Shown: positions 8,907 to 17,928, counted from the stretch's first letter. The stretch: 64,000 bases of DNA from an uncultured Gammaproteobacteria bacterium (GCA_913064945.1 CAJYAN010000004.1:174001-238000), one strand, 5' to 3'. A program made the numbers and translations. The notes: generated from the sequence alone by a model not told the origin.

Positions 8907-9386
8907 GTGATTGATACGGAAGGATACAGACCCAATGTTGGCATCATACTTTGCAATGATGTCGGCGAGCTATTCTGGGCTCGTCGCGTGGGTGAAGATT
9001 CCTGGCAGTTCCCGCAGGGCGGTATTCAGAAACATGAGAGCCCCGAAGAGGCTCTGTATCGTGAGCTGGAAGAGGAAATTGGTCTGACCTCGTCTGATGT
9101 GCAGGTGATGGGTTGCACCAATGACTGGCTGCGCTACGAGATTCCTCGACGCTATATTCGCCGTTATCCTCGTCGTCGTACCTGTATTGGCCAGAAACAG
9201 GTGTGGTATTTATTACGGCTTGTCAGTAGCGAACAAAGGGTCCGCCTGGACCACAGCGAAAAGCCGGAATTTGATTGCTGGCGCTGGATTGATTACTGGT
9301 CACCGGCAGAACAGGTTGTCTTTTTCAAACAACAGGTGTATCGCCGAGCCTTGCAGGAACTGGCACCGCTGGTGCAAACTGTTTAA
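8907..9386 (+). CDS. rppH: RNA pyrophosphohydrolase RppH (NudH)
   Basis: 159-residue Nudix hydrolase that removes pyrophosphate from the 5' end of mRNAs and so triggers RNase E decay. The Nudix box is visible: [12 protein letters not shown] followed by R-E-L-E-E-E-I-G, about residues 38-60, preceded by W-Q-F-P-Q-G. The family start [10 protein letters not shown] is present. The start is GTG at 8907, and length equals E. coli RppH within a few residues. ptsP follows about 90 bases later in the same direction, as in Pseudomonas and Escherichia. Confidence 0.94.
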   Translation: MIDTEGYRPNVGIILCNDVGELFWARRVGEDSWQFPQGGIQKHESPEEALYRELEEEIGLTSSDVQVMGCTNDWLRYEIPRRYIRRYPRRRTCIGQKQVWYLLRLVSSEQRVRLDHSEKPEFDCWRWIDYWSPAEQVVFFKQQVYRRALQELAPLVQTV

Positions 9387-9478
9387 CGGGTATTATCACT
9401 TTAATTAAATGCGGGATTTTCTATCCGGTACTTTTCCACTGCCGTGCTCGTCAGAAGACGAGGACTTTAAGGACAAGA

Positions 9479-11749
9479 ATGCTCAACCAGCTGCGACGTA
9501 TTATACAGGAAGTCAATAGTGCCCGAAATCTGGATCAGGCTCTGTCGATTATTGTGCAACGCGTCAAGGAGACCATGCAGGTTGAAGTCTGTTCAGTCTA
9601 TCTCAAGGCCGAAGAGGAGCAGCAGCTGGTACTGATGGCCACCGAAGGCCTGCGTCAGGAGTCGGTGGGCCTGATACGGCTTGCCGCCGATGAGGGGCTG
9701 GTCAGTCTGGTGGCGACTCGCGAAGAACCGGTCAACCTGGCGCACGCCCCGGAGCACCCGCAATACCGTTATTTCCCTGCCTCCGGCGAGGAACAGTTTG
9801 CCGGTTTTCTTGGCGTACCGATTATTCATCACCGTAGTATTCTCGGTGTGCTGGTCGTGCAGCAACGCCGCGCCGAACAATTTGATGAAGACCATGTAAC
9901 CCTACTGATCACCATCGCGGCGCAGCTGGCTGGTGCCATTGCCCATGCCGATGCCAGTGGTGAAATCGAGCGGCTGCTGGGAAATCATGATGATGCCTTG
10001 CCCTCCAAGCCCATTAAGGGGCAGCCCGGTGCGCCGGGGGTGGGGATTGGTACCGCCATGGTGATGTATCCCGCCGCCGACCTGGAGGCTACCCCGGATC
10101 GGCTGGCAGAAAACATTGAGCAGGAAATCGAAAACTTCCGCAGTGCCATTATTGCGGTTAAAGCAGAGATTCAACAACTGTCTGACAGGCTGAAAAGTGC
10201 CCTGCCGCAGGAAGACTTTGCCCTGTTCGAGGCCTATCGCCTGATGCTGGAGAGCCGCTCACTGAACGAAGTGACAATTGAACGCATTCGTGCCGGACAA
10301 TGGGCGCCCGGTGCCCTGCGTCAGACGGTCATGGAACAGTTGAAGGTCTTTCATGAAATGGATGACCCTTATTTACGTGAGCGGGGTGAAGACCTGCGAG
10401 ACCTTTCGCTACGTGTCATGGCCCATCTGCAGGAGGGGCACGCGCACAATGGTGAATACCCGGATAACACCATCCTGATGGGACATGAGATCAGCGCCTC
10501 GATGCTGGCCGAAGTGCCACAGGGAAAATTGAAAGCGGTGGTCTCGGTGCGTGGCTCACGGACCTCGCATGTGGCGATTCTGGCCAGGGCCCTCGGCATC
10601 CCGGCCGTGATGGGGGCCAAGGACCTGCCGGTTGGGCGTATCGATCGGTTACACGTAATTGTCGATGGCTACGGTGGCCAGGTCTATATCGCACCTAGCA
10701 AAACCGTTGAAATCGAATACCGGCGGCTGGCAAAAGAAGAAGACACCTTAAAATCCGAGCTGATGGCGCTGAAGGAAGAGCCTGCTGTCACGCAGGATGG
10801 TGAACACATCTCGCTATACGCCAATACCGGTCTGTTGTCGGATATCACGCCATCGCTCAATAGTGGTGCCGAGGGTATTGGTCTGTATCGCACCGAATTT
10901 CCCTTCATGATTCGACAGCGCTTTCCCGGCGAGGATGAGCAGTATCAGGTTTATCGCCAGGTGCTGGAAGCCTTCAACCCTCGGCCGGTAACTCTTCGTA
11001 CCCTGGATATCGGCGGGGATAAGTCCTTACCCTATTTTCCCATTGAGGAAGACAATCCCTTCCTCGGCTGGCGAGGCATTCGGATTACCCTCGACCACCC
11101 GGAAATTTTTCTGGTCCAGGTACGCGCCATGATGCGTGCCAACGTGGGGATCAATAATTTACAAATCATGCTGCCCATGATCTCCGATGTCTCGGAAGTG
11201 GATGAAGCCATGGCGCTCATGCAGCGAGCGCATCGTGAAATCTGTGAGGAGGGCGCCGCCGCGCAGATGCCCCGAATCGGCGTCATGGTCGAGGTTCCCT
11301 CGGCAGTCTATCAAATGGAGGGTCTGGCGCGACGCGTCGATTTCTTTTCCATCGGCAGTAATGACTTAACGCAATATCTGCTGGCCGTGGATCGAAATAA
11401 CGCCCAGGTCGCCGACCTGTATGACTCACTACACCCGGCCGTACTGCGGGCTGTACAGCAGATTATCAATGGCGCACACGCGCACCATAAACCGGTCAGC
11501 GTCTGTGGAGAAATGGCCGGCGACCCGGCGGCGACTATTCTGCTGGTGGCTATGGGTGTCGATAGTTTGAGTATGAGTGCCTCGAGTCTGTTGCGCGTCA
11601 AGTGGGTTATTCGAAACTTGACCCGTGCACGGGCACAGGAGATCCTGGCCAGGGTCCTTTCTATGGAGAAGACTGCGGAGATTCGTGATTATTTACATGA
11701 GTGTCTTGACGTGGCGGGCCTGGGAGGCCTGATCCGGGCCGGGCGTTAG
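9479..11749 (+). CDS. ptsP: PTS-Ntr enzyme I PtsP (phosphoenolpyruvate-protein phosphotransferase with GAF domain)
   Basis: 756 residues. An N-terminal GAF domain (~1-150) senses nitrogen signals (glutamine in other bacteria). The enzyme I part follows: the swivelling phosphohistidine domain with S-R-T-S-H-V-A-I (active His near 364), then the PEP-binding barrel with R-T-E-F, D-I-G-G-D-K, S-I-G-S-N-D-L-T-Q-Y and the C-G-E-M-A-G-D loop (catalytic Cys near 676). It passes phosphate from PEP to NPr and then EIIA-Ntr, a regulatory and not sugar-importing chain. Start ATG 9479. Neither NPr nor EIIA-Ntr is in this window. Confidence 0.95.
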   Translation: MLNQLRRIIQEVNSARNLDQALSIIVQRVKETMQVEVCSVYLKAEEEQQLVLMATEGLRQESVGLIRLAADEGLVSLVATREEPVNLAHAPEHPQYRYFPASGEEQFAGFLGVPIIHHRSILGVLVVQQRRAEQFDEDHVTLLITIAAQLAGAIAHADASGEIERLLGNHDDALPSKPIKGQPGAPGVGIGTAMVMYPAADLEATPDRLAENIEQEIENFRSAIIAVKAEIQQLSDRLKSALPQEDFALFEAYRLMLESRSLNEVTIERIRAGQWAPGALRQTVMEQLKVFHEMDDPYLRERGEDLRDLSLRVMAHLQEGHAHNGEYPDNTILMGHEISASMLAEVPQGKLKAVVSVRGSRTSHVAILARALGIPAVMGAKDLPVGRIDRLHVIVDGYGGQVYIAPSKTVEIEYRRLAKEEDTLKSELMALKEEPAVTQDGEHISLYANTGLLSDITPSLNSGAEGIGLYRTEFPFMIRQRFPGEDEQYQVYRQVLEAFNPRPVTLRTLDIGGDKSLPYFPIEEDNPFLGWRGIRITLDHPEIFLVQVRAMMRANVGINNLQIMLPMISDVSEVDEAMALMQRAHREICEEGAAAQMPRIGVMVEVPSAVYQMEGLARRVDFFSIGSNDLTQYLLAVDRNNAQVADLYDSLHPAVLRAVQQIINGAHAHHKPVSVCGEMAGDPAATILLVAMGVDSLSMSASSLLRVKWVIRNLTRARAQEILARVLSMEKTAEIRDYLHECLDVAGLGGLIRAGR

Positions 11750-11771
11750 TTGTTGGTGAAATCACAAAGTA

Positions 11772-13577
11772 GTGAATGGAAAATACAAAAGCGATATGAA
11801 GCCGGGACAACAACAGCAGACCAGCGATCGTAAACTTAATCTGCGCGACATCGTGCTTGACTTAATTGAGGCTCAGCGTGTCGATCAACAATGCGCGGAA
11901 GAATTTCTAACCGTGTCGCGTAGTAGTGGCCTTGATATTCACCCGCTGGTAATCCTGGCGCAACAGGATTGGGTCGATGAGAAAACCCCGGCCAAGAAAC
12001 TGAGCCTGGAAAAACTGGTACAGTGGCTGGCCGACAAGGTTGCGCTACCCTATTATCGCGTTGATCCTCTCAAGGTCGATGTCGCCTCGGTCACGGCGGT
12101 GATGTCCTCGGCCTATGCCACACGTTATAAAATCCTGCCGGTATTTGTCGACAGGGAAAAAGTCGTTATCGCCACGGCTGAGCCCTTCGTGCGTAGCTGG
12201 GAAGATGAGCTGTCGCATATTACCAGTCTGCGTATTGAAAGAGTGGTTGCCAACCCGGTCGACATCTCGCGCTTTCTCAATGAATTTTACAGTGTTAGTC
12301 GTTCTATCCAGCACGCTACCGGTGATAACGAATCGATCCCCGGCGTTAACAATCTTGAGCAGCTGATCGAACTGGGGGAGTCGGGGCGGCTGGATACCGA
12401 TAACCAGTCGGTCATTCACATTGTGGACTGGTTGTTACAATATGCCTTTGCACAACGCGCCAGTGATATTCATCTCGAACCACGTCGTGACATTAGCAAT
12501 ATTCGTTTTCGTATCGATGGCATGCTGCACAACGTCTATGATATGCCGACGCCGGTTATGAATGTTGTCACCAGCCGCCTCAAGGTTCTGGGTCGCATGG
12601 ACGTGGTCGAAAAGCGTCGTCCGCAGGATGGTCGCGTCAAGACCAAGTCACCGGATGGTAGTGAGATCGAATTGCGTCTTTCTACCATGCCGACGGCCTT
12701 CGGCGAGAAGCTGGTCATGCGTATTTTTAATCCGGATGTACTGGTCAAGGACTTCGCCGCGCTGGGCTTTAGTGAGAAGGACAGCAACGAATGGAATAAA
12801 ATGGTCAGTCAGCCACACGGTATTATTCTGGTAACCGGGCCAACCGGCTCCGGTAAGACCACGACCTTGTATTCTACGCTCAAACAACTGGCCCGCCCCG
12901 AGGTCAACGTCTGTACCGTCGAAGACCCTATCGAAATGGTGGTGCCGGAATTTAATCAGATGCAGGTGCAGCACAATATTGGTCTCAACTTTGCGGCCGG
13001 TATTCGCACCCTGATGCGTCAGGACCCGGACATTATTATGGTCGGCGAGATTCGTGACAAAGAGACCGCCGAGATGGCCATCCAGGCGGCGCTAACCGGC
13101 CACCTGGTGTTATCTACCCTGCACACCAATGACGTGGCGGGTAGTATTCCGCGCCTGCGCGAAATCGGCGTACCGGCCTATTTAATCAATGCTACCGTCA
13201 TTGGTGTTATGGCGCAGCGGCTGATCAGAACCCTCTGCCCGCATTGCAAAGCCCCGATAGTCATTGATGAACATCTATGGCTGGCCATGACCAGGCCGTG
13301 GAAGATCAATGGCAAAGGTCATTTTTATGAGGCGGTCGGTTGCGATGAATGTCGTCACACTGGTTTTCTTGGTCGTATCGGAATTTATGAAATGATGCCC
13401 ATGACCAATACCCTGCGTGCTGCCATTGGGCCTGACAGTGACGCGGTCCATATTCGCAAACTGGCCGTCAAGGAAGGTATGGCGCAGTTACGTATCGCCG
13501 GTGCGCGCATGGTGGCCATGGGGCTGACGACGCTGGACGAGGTGATGAAAGTCGTACCACCCAATGACGAGAGCTAA
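11772..13577 (+). CDS. GspE/PilB-family secretion ATPase (orphan)
   Basis: 601 residues if GTG 11772 is used, 593 if ATG 11796; neither has a convincing ribosome site. An N-terminal GspE_N-type domain (~1-190) precedes a hexameric ATPase core. Walker A G-P-T-G-S-G-K-T-T is near 356-364, the Asp box and I-M-V-G-E-I-R-D Walker B near 425, and the His box T-L-H-T-N-D near 455. A zinc tetracysteine (C-P-H-C then C-D-E-C) follows, as in T2SS and type IV pilus ATPases. Such ATPases power pseudopilin or pilin assembly from the cytoplasmic face. No other secretion or pilus gene is nearby, so which machine it drives is unknown. Confidence 0.86.
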   Translation: MNGKYKSDMKPGQQQQTSDRKLNLRDIVLDLIEAQRVDQQCAEEFLTVSRSSGLDIHPLVILAQQDWVDEKTPAKKLSLEKLVQWLADKVALPYYRVDPLKVDVASVTAVMSSAYATRYKILPVFVDREKVVIATAEPFVRSWEDELSHITSLRIERVVANPVDISRFLNEFYSVSRSIQHATGDNESIPGVNNLEQLIELGESGRLDTDNQSVIHIVDWLLQYAFAQRASDIHLEPRRDISNIRFRIDGMLHNVYDMPTPVMNVVTSRLKVLGRMDVVEKRRPQDGRVKTKSPDGSEIELRLSTMPTAFGEKLVMRIFNPDVLVKDFAALGFSEKDSNEWNKMVSQPHGIILVTGPTGSGKTTTLYSTLKQLARPEVNVCTVEDPIEMVVPEFNQMQVQHNIGLNFAAGIRTLMRQDPDIIMVGEIRDKETAEMAIQAALTGHLVLSTLHTNDVAGSIPRLREIGVPAYLINATVIGVMAQRLIRTLCPHCKAPIVIDEHLWLAMTRPWKINGKGHFYEAVGCDECRHTGFLGRIGIYEMMPMTNTLRAAIGPDSDAVHIRKLAVKEGMAQLRIAGARMVAMGLTTLDEVMKVVPPNDES

Positions 13578-13580
13578 GAC

Positions 13581-13973
13581 CTATTGCAGCGAGTGTAAAT
13601 GGCGACCGACCCGACCTATTAATTCTGCATGCTGAAATGGTTGTACGATGTAGTCATTGGCGCCGGCACTAAGGGCGCTACTGATTTCATCACCGACATA
13701 ATCGGATGACAGCATTAATATAGGAATATCCTGCCAGCCTGTTTGTGAGCGACACATGACAATCATTTCATTGCCCTGCTGGTAGCTTAAACGTGAGTTC
13801 AGAATAATGAGTTGCGGTGGACTGTAGTGGAGGCTCTCATGCAGCTGTTCATCGCTGGTAACGGAAATCACTTTATAACCTTCGCGAGAGAGCAGGAAAT
13901 CGAGTAAATACGCCGTAGGCTCATTGTTCTCCACGACCAGGATAGTCCCCTGGGAAAGTGTCTTTAGATTCAT
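13581..13973 (-). CDS. Receiver-domain protein lacking the phosphoacceptor Asp (pseudo-receiver)
   Basis: 130 residues covering a single CheY-like fold (V-V-E-N-N-E near 13-18, closing Q-P-F at 111-113). Three conserved positions are altered: Asn59 (L-I-I-L-N-S) is where the phosphorylated Asp should be, Asn16 replaces one acidic-pocket residue, and Gln111 replaces the switch Lys. Phosphorylation by a kinase is therefore not expected. The protein may act as a constitutive or ligand-gated binding module. It is convergent with the GspE-type gene, with a gap of 3 bases, and no kinase is adjacent. Confidence 0.8.
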   Translation of the reverse strand: MNLKTLSQGTILVVENNEPTAYLLDFLLSREGYKVISVTSDEQLHESLHYSPPQLIILNSRLSYQQGNEMIVMCRSQTGWQDIPILMLSSDYVGDEISSALSAGANDYIVQPFQHAELIGRVGRHLHSLQ

Positions 13974-14206
13974 AGAAGGACCGCTCTAACCTATTGTTTA
14001 TTATTTAATTATCCTAACCATTTACCAGCCTCCCTGCGGTTCCCTTATGTCTCTTAAGAATCGGCATAGCCACCCTAATCTTTAGCAAAATATTCATATT
14101 AATTGTGACCCAATGGTCGCTTTCGCTGGAACCGGATCACAAATCCGCAGCGATGACCAGGTAAATTTTACTTGTACACAACCATCGAGCAGCGCACTAT
14201 TTTGGC

Positions 14207-15268
14207 ATGGATACTCTGACGCATGCCCTGAGTGGAATGCTGCTGGCACGCGCCACAGCAGGGACTTCGACCACTTCCGCCAAACCACAACTACCGCTGC
14301 ATGTGCGCATGTGGTGCGGTTTTCTGGCGGCCGCCTTTCCCGATGCGGATTTTGTCAGTCGTTACTTCGGTTCGCTCAGTTATCTGGAACACCATCGCGG
14401 TGTCACACATTCGATTTTGATGTTGCCACTATGGGCGATATTGCTCGCCGTGATTTTTTCGCTGCTATGGCGTCATCGCTATAGCTGGAAACTATTTTAC
14501 GGTATCAGCGCCATGTCGATCCTGCTGCACATCCTGGCGGACGTTATTACCGCCTATGGCACCATGGTCTTCGCACCCTTTAGTGACTGGCGACTGTCAT
14601 TGCCGACAACCTTTATTCTCGACCCGTATTTTACCGGCATTATTGTCATTGCCCTGATCCTGGCGTGGCGTTTGAAGGCGCGTGGACGGCGTATCGCCAT
14701 CGCAGGGCTTGTGACGCTGGCCAGCTATATCGGCGTACAGGGTTTCTGGCATCAACAGGCCATGCAGATTGCGGAACAAAAGGTGAAATCGCTGGGGATT
14801 ACCAATGCACATGTCTCTGTCTTACCGCAGCCGCTCTCTCCGCGACACTGGAAGTTAATTATTGCATCAGGTCAGGAATATCACATCGCCTATGTAAACC
14901 TGGCGAAGACGAAAGTGAAAACTGCGGCCGCTTCACAAGGTATGTTTTCTAAAATCAATGCCCTGTATCGCCCCGCCAAACACCTGCAGTGGACGACCGC
15001 TTACCAATATGGTGATACAGACGCGACCCGGCAACTGGCCGAAGCCGCCTGGTCATTGCCGGCGTTAAGAGCACTACGGCGTTTTATGGAATACCCCTCT
15101 CTGTTTGATGTTGACCATCGTCAGGAAGGGCTGTGTGCCTGGTTTGTCGATCAACGCTTCGTCTTAAAAGGCCTGCGTGCGCCGTTTCGTTTTGGTGCCT
15201 GTCGTCAGAGCGCGGGGCAGTGGCAGGCGTATCGTTATGCGGGAGATAAAATTATACCGGTGTTGTAA
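14207..15268 (+). CDS. Inner-membrane metal-dependent hydrolase (YdjM / DUF457-like)
   Basis: 353 residues. The opening M-D-T-L-T-H-A-L-S-G, F-P-D-A-D, H-H-R-G-V-T-H-S and H-I-L-A-D-V patterns are the metal-ligand signature of the YdjM/DUF457 membrane hydrolases. Four to five hydrophobic helices follow in the first ~200 residues, and the C-terminal ~150 residues are soluble. The physiological substrate of the family is unsettled; YdjM is a LexA-regulated gene in E. coli. ATG 14207 is chosen because it gives the canonical family N-terminus. No LexA site was seen in front of it here. Confidence 0.75.
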   Translation: MDTLTHALSGMLLARATAGTSTTSAKPQLPLHVRMWCGFLAAAFPDADFVSRYFGSLSYLEHHRGVTHSILMLPLWAILLAVIFSLLWRHRYSWKLFYGISAMSILLHILADVITAYGTMVFAPFSDWRLSLPTTFILDPYFTGIIVIALILAWRLKARGRRIAIAGLVTLASYIGVQGFWHQQAMQIAEQKVKSLGITNAHVSVLPQPLSPRHWKLIIASGQEYHIAYVNLAKTKVKTAAASQGMFSKINALYRPAKHLQWTTAYQYGDTDATRQLAEAAWSLPALRALRRFMEYPSLFDVDHRQEGLCAWFVDQRFVLKGLRAPFRFGACRQSAGQWQAYRYAGDKIIPVL

Positions 15269-15298
15269 GAATAGGGACGAGGTTCTAGGTTCGAGGTG

Positions 15299-15712
15299 CT
15301 AGGACCTGTTTAGTAGCCGTGGCCAGCGATCATGTACGGCATCTGCCAGCTCGGGGGTGACAGTTACTACGTAGATGCGTTGCTCCTGATGGTCGCGGGC
15401 GACGAGTCCCTGGATGTACTGGCCTTTGGTCAGGTCATACCAGTGACTATGACTCTCCATGTCTTTTTCCATAAAGCTTTTAATGTCGAGTTTGACGGGG
15501 ATCGGAAACCAGCGGTCCCAGCGGCCGGCGTAGATCGAATCGAGACGCGCCCAGCCACCTAGTGGCAAGATGCCTTTTTGTTCCTTACGCCGACCCCAAG
15601 GTAGCAATTCGATGGCACCGGATTTTTTCCTGACCGGTAGGGTGGCCTTGGGGTTGGGAAAGTAGACCCGTACATCCTGTCCACCGATGCTGTAATAAAC
15701 GCCGCCGCACAT
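15299..15712 (-). CDS. Compact SRAP-family (YedK/HMCES-like) protein
   Basis: 137 residues from the ATG at 15712, which puts the catalytic Cys at position 2 (M-C-G-G-V-Y-Y-S). SRAP proteins crosslink to abasic sites in single-stranded DNA through Cys2 and shield them. Later landmarks A-R-L-D-S-I, H-W-Y-D-L and the C-terminal V-H-D-R-W-P match the SRAP order N-A-R, F-Y-E-W and H-x-R-M-P, but the protein is much shorter than the ~220-residue YedK. A longer in-frame reading to 15769 would translate part of a palindromic repeat and is rejected. lexA-dinB lie upstream on the same strand, which suits a DNA-damage role. Confidence 0.62.
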   Translation of the reverse strand: MCGGVYYSIGGQDVRVYFPNPKATLPVRKKSGAIELLPWGRRKEQKGILPLGGWARLDSIYAGRWDRWFPIPVKLDIKSFMEKDMESHSHWYDLTKGQYIQGLVARDHQEQRIYVVTVTPELADAVHDRWPRLLNRS

Positions 15713-15746
15713 GATCGTTAAAAAACCGGAGGGCAAGCAATGTTGG

Positions 15747-15812
15747 GTAGGGTGGGCAGTGCCCACCAAACGATATTGTTACGTGTCTTCTGGTGGGCGA
15801 TGCCCACCCTAC
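15747..15812. repeat. Palindromic repeat element 1 (GTAGGGTGGGCA type)
   Basis: GTAGGGTGGGCAGTGCCCACC-type arm at 15747-15767 is mirrored by a GGTGGGC ... CCACCCTAC arm at 15792-15812 with a 24-base loop; each arm is itself palindromic. This resembles dispersed extragenic palindromes seen across proteobacteria. It abuts the start of the SRAP gene. Confidence 0.75.
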
Positions 15813-15874
15813 TTAAGGGTAAGGGGATATTTGGCAGGTGATAGATACTTAAAAATATCGCTACCAGGTTTTTT

Positions 15875-15944
15875 GTCATTGCGAGCGAAGCGCGGCAATC
15901 CAGTCCTGTTACGACAATCAGATTGCTTCGTACCTCGCAATGAC
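15875..15944. repeat. Palindromic repeat element 2 (GTCATTGCGAG type)
   Basis: GTCATTGCGAG...GCAATC at 15875-15900 is mirrored by GATTGC...CTCGCAATGAC at 15921-15944 with about 20 bases between the arms. The arms carry the widely dispersed GTCATTGCGAG motif. It has no coding content. Confidence 0.75.
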
Positions 15945-15961
15945 ATGCTGGTCTTGTGTTT

Positions 15962-16074
15962 GTCATGCCGGCCTCAGAGCTGATAGGTGGTGAGACCATG
16001 ATTTGGTCCAGGTCAGCTTTCCGACTGTACTAGTATCTCCTTCTTCCGGTGCGCTGTTTGATACCCGGAATGAC
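15962..16074. repeat. Palindromic repeat element 3 (GTCATGCCGG ... CCGGAATGAC ends)
   Basis: Imperfect terminal inverted repeats GTCATGCCGG (15962-15971) and CCGGAATGAC (16065-16074) bound about 93 bases of non-coding sequence. The ends resemble the GTCATTCCGG class of small mobile or extragenic repeats. It is the third palindromic element in about 330 bases. Confidence 0.55.
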
Positions 16075-16105
16075 AAGCATAAATTATTTACATCACGCAT
16101 TGTCA

Positions 16106-17323
16106 TTAAATGGTTTTACGATGACCAAAGGGCTTCCATGCCGGGGCGATCACATTCGGCATGGACGAGCGATCTAACAGTCGTCCCGGTGCCAGGGAAA
16201 ACTCACCATAGCGGGTATTAATCGCATCCATGACGTTATTCTTTTTGCGCTGATCCTGCGGTGTACCCTCGCTAAACAATTCCAGTTGTTGTTGCGATGA
16301 TTTTGGATCCAATGCGGTGATCTGGACCTGGCGAATACCTTCTCCGCGCCAGTGGTAGCGCAATAACTTTTGTGCCAGCGCATAAATGACCTGGCCATCA
16401 TCCGTCGGGAAGAGGCTGTGGGCCTTGACGCCGATCCATTCATCCGCCAGCAGACCGAGATAAAATTTTTGTGACAGCATCTGGTGACGGCGCAGACGTG
16501 CGCCGACCTTTTCACTCATGTGTAACAGGTAGACTAATAACGTATGTCGATCGCGTGTGTTCGGTGGCATGACCTTGCCGTGGCCAATGCTCTTTGGTGC
16601 TGCGACCGTGGTGATGACTTTCTCCGGGTCCTTGCCCTGCGCCATGTACCAGATGCGTTTACCGGGGTTACCAAAGCGTTGTCCCAGCACACCAATCGGC
16701 AAGTTTTTCATATCGCCACAGGTATAAACGCCTCGCGCGGCAAGAAAGTTACCAATGCCTTTGGCAATACCGCACAATTCGGTGACGGCTACATCACGTA
16801 AGGTTTGTTCGCTCTCCCATGGTGGTATGACGGTCAGGCCATCGGGTTTGTTGAGCTTGGCGGCATACTTGGCCGTGGTCTTGTCACCACTGACACCGAC
16901 GGAACACAATACCCCCGAGGCGTCAAAGACAATCTCTTTTGTCATCTGTGCAATGCGCTCGGGTGAACCGTGCAATTTTTGACAATGGGTCACATCCAAA
17001 AAGGCTTCATCGACGGAAAATATTTCCAGGTCCGGGGTAATGTCCTGCAGGGCCTGCATGATGTTGGTAGAGACCTCGGCATAACGTTCGGGGCGGGCGG
17101 GGCATTGAATCAGGTCAGGGCACAACTCGCGCGCCTGTCTCAACCGCATACCGGTCTTAATGCCATAGGCCCGTGCTTCATACGAGCAGGTGATAATGCA
17201 GGTGCCGACGGCACCGTTGGTAATCGCCACCGGGCGACCACGCCACTCGGGGCGATCCAGTTGTTCGATCGACGCAAAGAAGGCGTTCATGTCGACCAGG
17301 ATAATCGCACGTTGCCAGATCAT
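16106..17323 (-). CDS. dinB: Y-family translesion DNA polymerase (DinB/Pol IV-like)
   Basis: 405 residues. The N-terminal V-D-M-N-A-F-F-A-S-I-E-Q contains the first catalytic Asp and the steric-gate region, S-Y-E-A-R follows, and S-V-D-E-A-F-L-D supplies the Asp-Glu pair. K-T-T-A-K-Y-A-A and the helix-hairpin-helix region I-A-K-G-I-G complete the core, and D-P-E-K-V fits DinB better than UmuC. It copies damaged templates with low fidelity. The start codon at 17323 overlaps the lexA stop by 4 bases, so both are one LexA-controlled transcript. No UmuD, ImuA or DnaE2 gene is present. Confidence 0.86.
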   Translation of the reverse strand: MIWQRAIILVDMNAFFASIEQLDRPEWRGRPVAITNGAVGTCIITCSYEARAYGIKTGMRLRQARELCPDLIQCPARPERYAEVSTNIMQALQDITPDLEIFSVDEAFLDVTHCQKLHGSPERIAQMTKEIVFDASGVLCSVGVSGDKTTAKYAAKLNKPDGLTVIPPWESEQTLRDVAVTELCGIAKGIGNFLAARGVYTCGDMKNLPIGVLGQRFGNPGKRIWYMAQGKDPEKVITTVAAPKSIGHGKVMPPNTRDRHTLLVYLLHMSEKVGARLRRHQMLSQKFYLGLLADEWIGVKAHSLFPTDDGQVIYALAQKLLRYHWRGEGIRQVQITALDPKSSQQQLELFSEGTPQDQRKKNNVMDAINTRYGEFSLAPGRLLDRSSMPNVIAPAWKPFGHRKTI

Positions 17324-17928
17324 GCTTCATACAGCCGTAGCTGGCCAACGACAACGCCCTGGATCTGAATGCGTTCCGGGTCATAGGTCATGACTGAAAA
17401 ACGGGCATTGGCTGGAATCAACTGGATCTGTCCATTGGGTAGACGCTTAAAGCGTTTCAGGCTTGTCTCGTCACGATCAATAAGCGCAACGACAATATCG
17501 CCGTTACGGGCATTGTTCTGTTGTTTGACGATTATGGTGTCACCACTCAGGATACCGGCCTCGCACATGGAGTCGCCCTGTACGCGCAGGGCAAAGCGGT
17601 CCTTGCCCAACAGCATCTCGGCGACATCGATCTGCTCGTGATTGGCAATGGCCTCAATGGGCAGACCGGCGGCAATGCGACCGAGGAGTGGCAGGGTGGT
17701 GCTCGGGTGATCGAGCAGGCACAGACTACGCCAGCTATGTTCAGTTTGTTCCAGGTAGTCCTTATCGATTAATGCCTTCACGGTGCGATGCATCGCGCCC
17801 TTGGACTGGATACCTAACGCCTCCATCAGCTCACTGATCAACGGCCCCTCACCGTTGCGGGCAATATGCAGGCGTATCGCCTCAAGGGTGCGTTGTTCGC
17901 TGGGGGTAAGGTGGTTTCGGCTTGTCAT
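17320..17928 (-). CDS. lexA: LexA repressor (SOS regulator)
   Basis: 202 residues. An N-terminal winged helix (~1-70) precedes the S24 self-cleavage domain: cleavage bond A87-G88 (R-I-A-A-G-L-P), nucleophile Ser120 (G-D-S-M) and general base Lys158 (S-L-K-R-F). RecA-assisted autocleavage induces the SOS genes. The start is ATG 17928. An upstream in-frame TTG at 17937 lies within the operator and the -10 box and is rejected. The recognition region (I-S-E-L-M-E-A-L-G-I-Q-S-K-G-A-M-H-R) differs from E. coli LexA, matching a different operator. It is followed by dinB with a 4-base overlap. Confidence 0.92.
   Translation of the reverse strand: MTSRNHLTPSEQRTLEAIRLHIARNGEGPLISELMEALGIQSKGAMHRTVKALIDKDYLEQTEHSWRSLCLLDHPSTTLPLLGRIAAGLPIEAIANHEQIDVAEMLLGKDRFALRVQGDSMCEAGILSGDTIIVKQQNNARNGDIVVALIDRDETSLKRFKRLPNGQIQLIPANARFSVMTYDPERIQIQGVVVGQLRLYEA

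Noticed and set aside
15274-15305. GAGGTTCTAGGTTCGAGG-like string, with a related string near 63829
   Set aside because: The two copies are short and imperfect; they may be a dispersed spacer repeat, but two loose matches do not establish it. They are not tRNA T-arms, since no cloverleaf can be folded around them.
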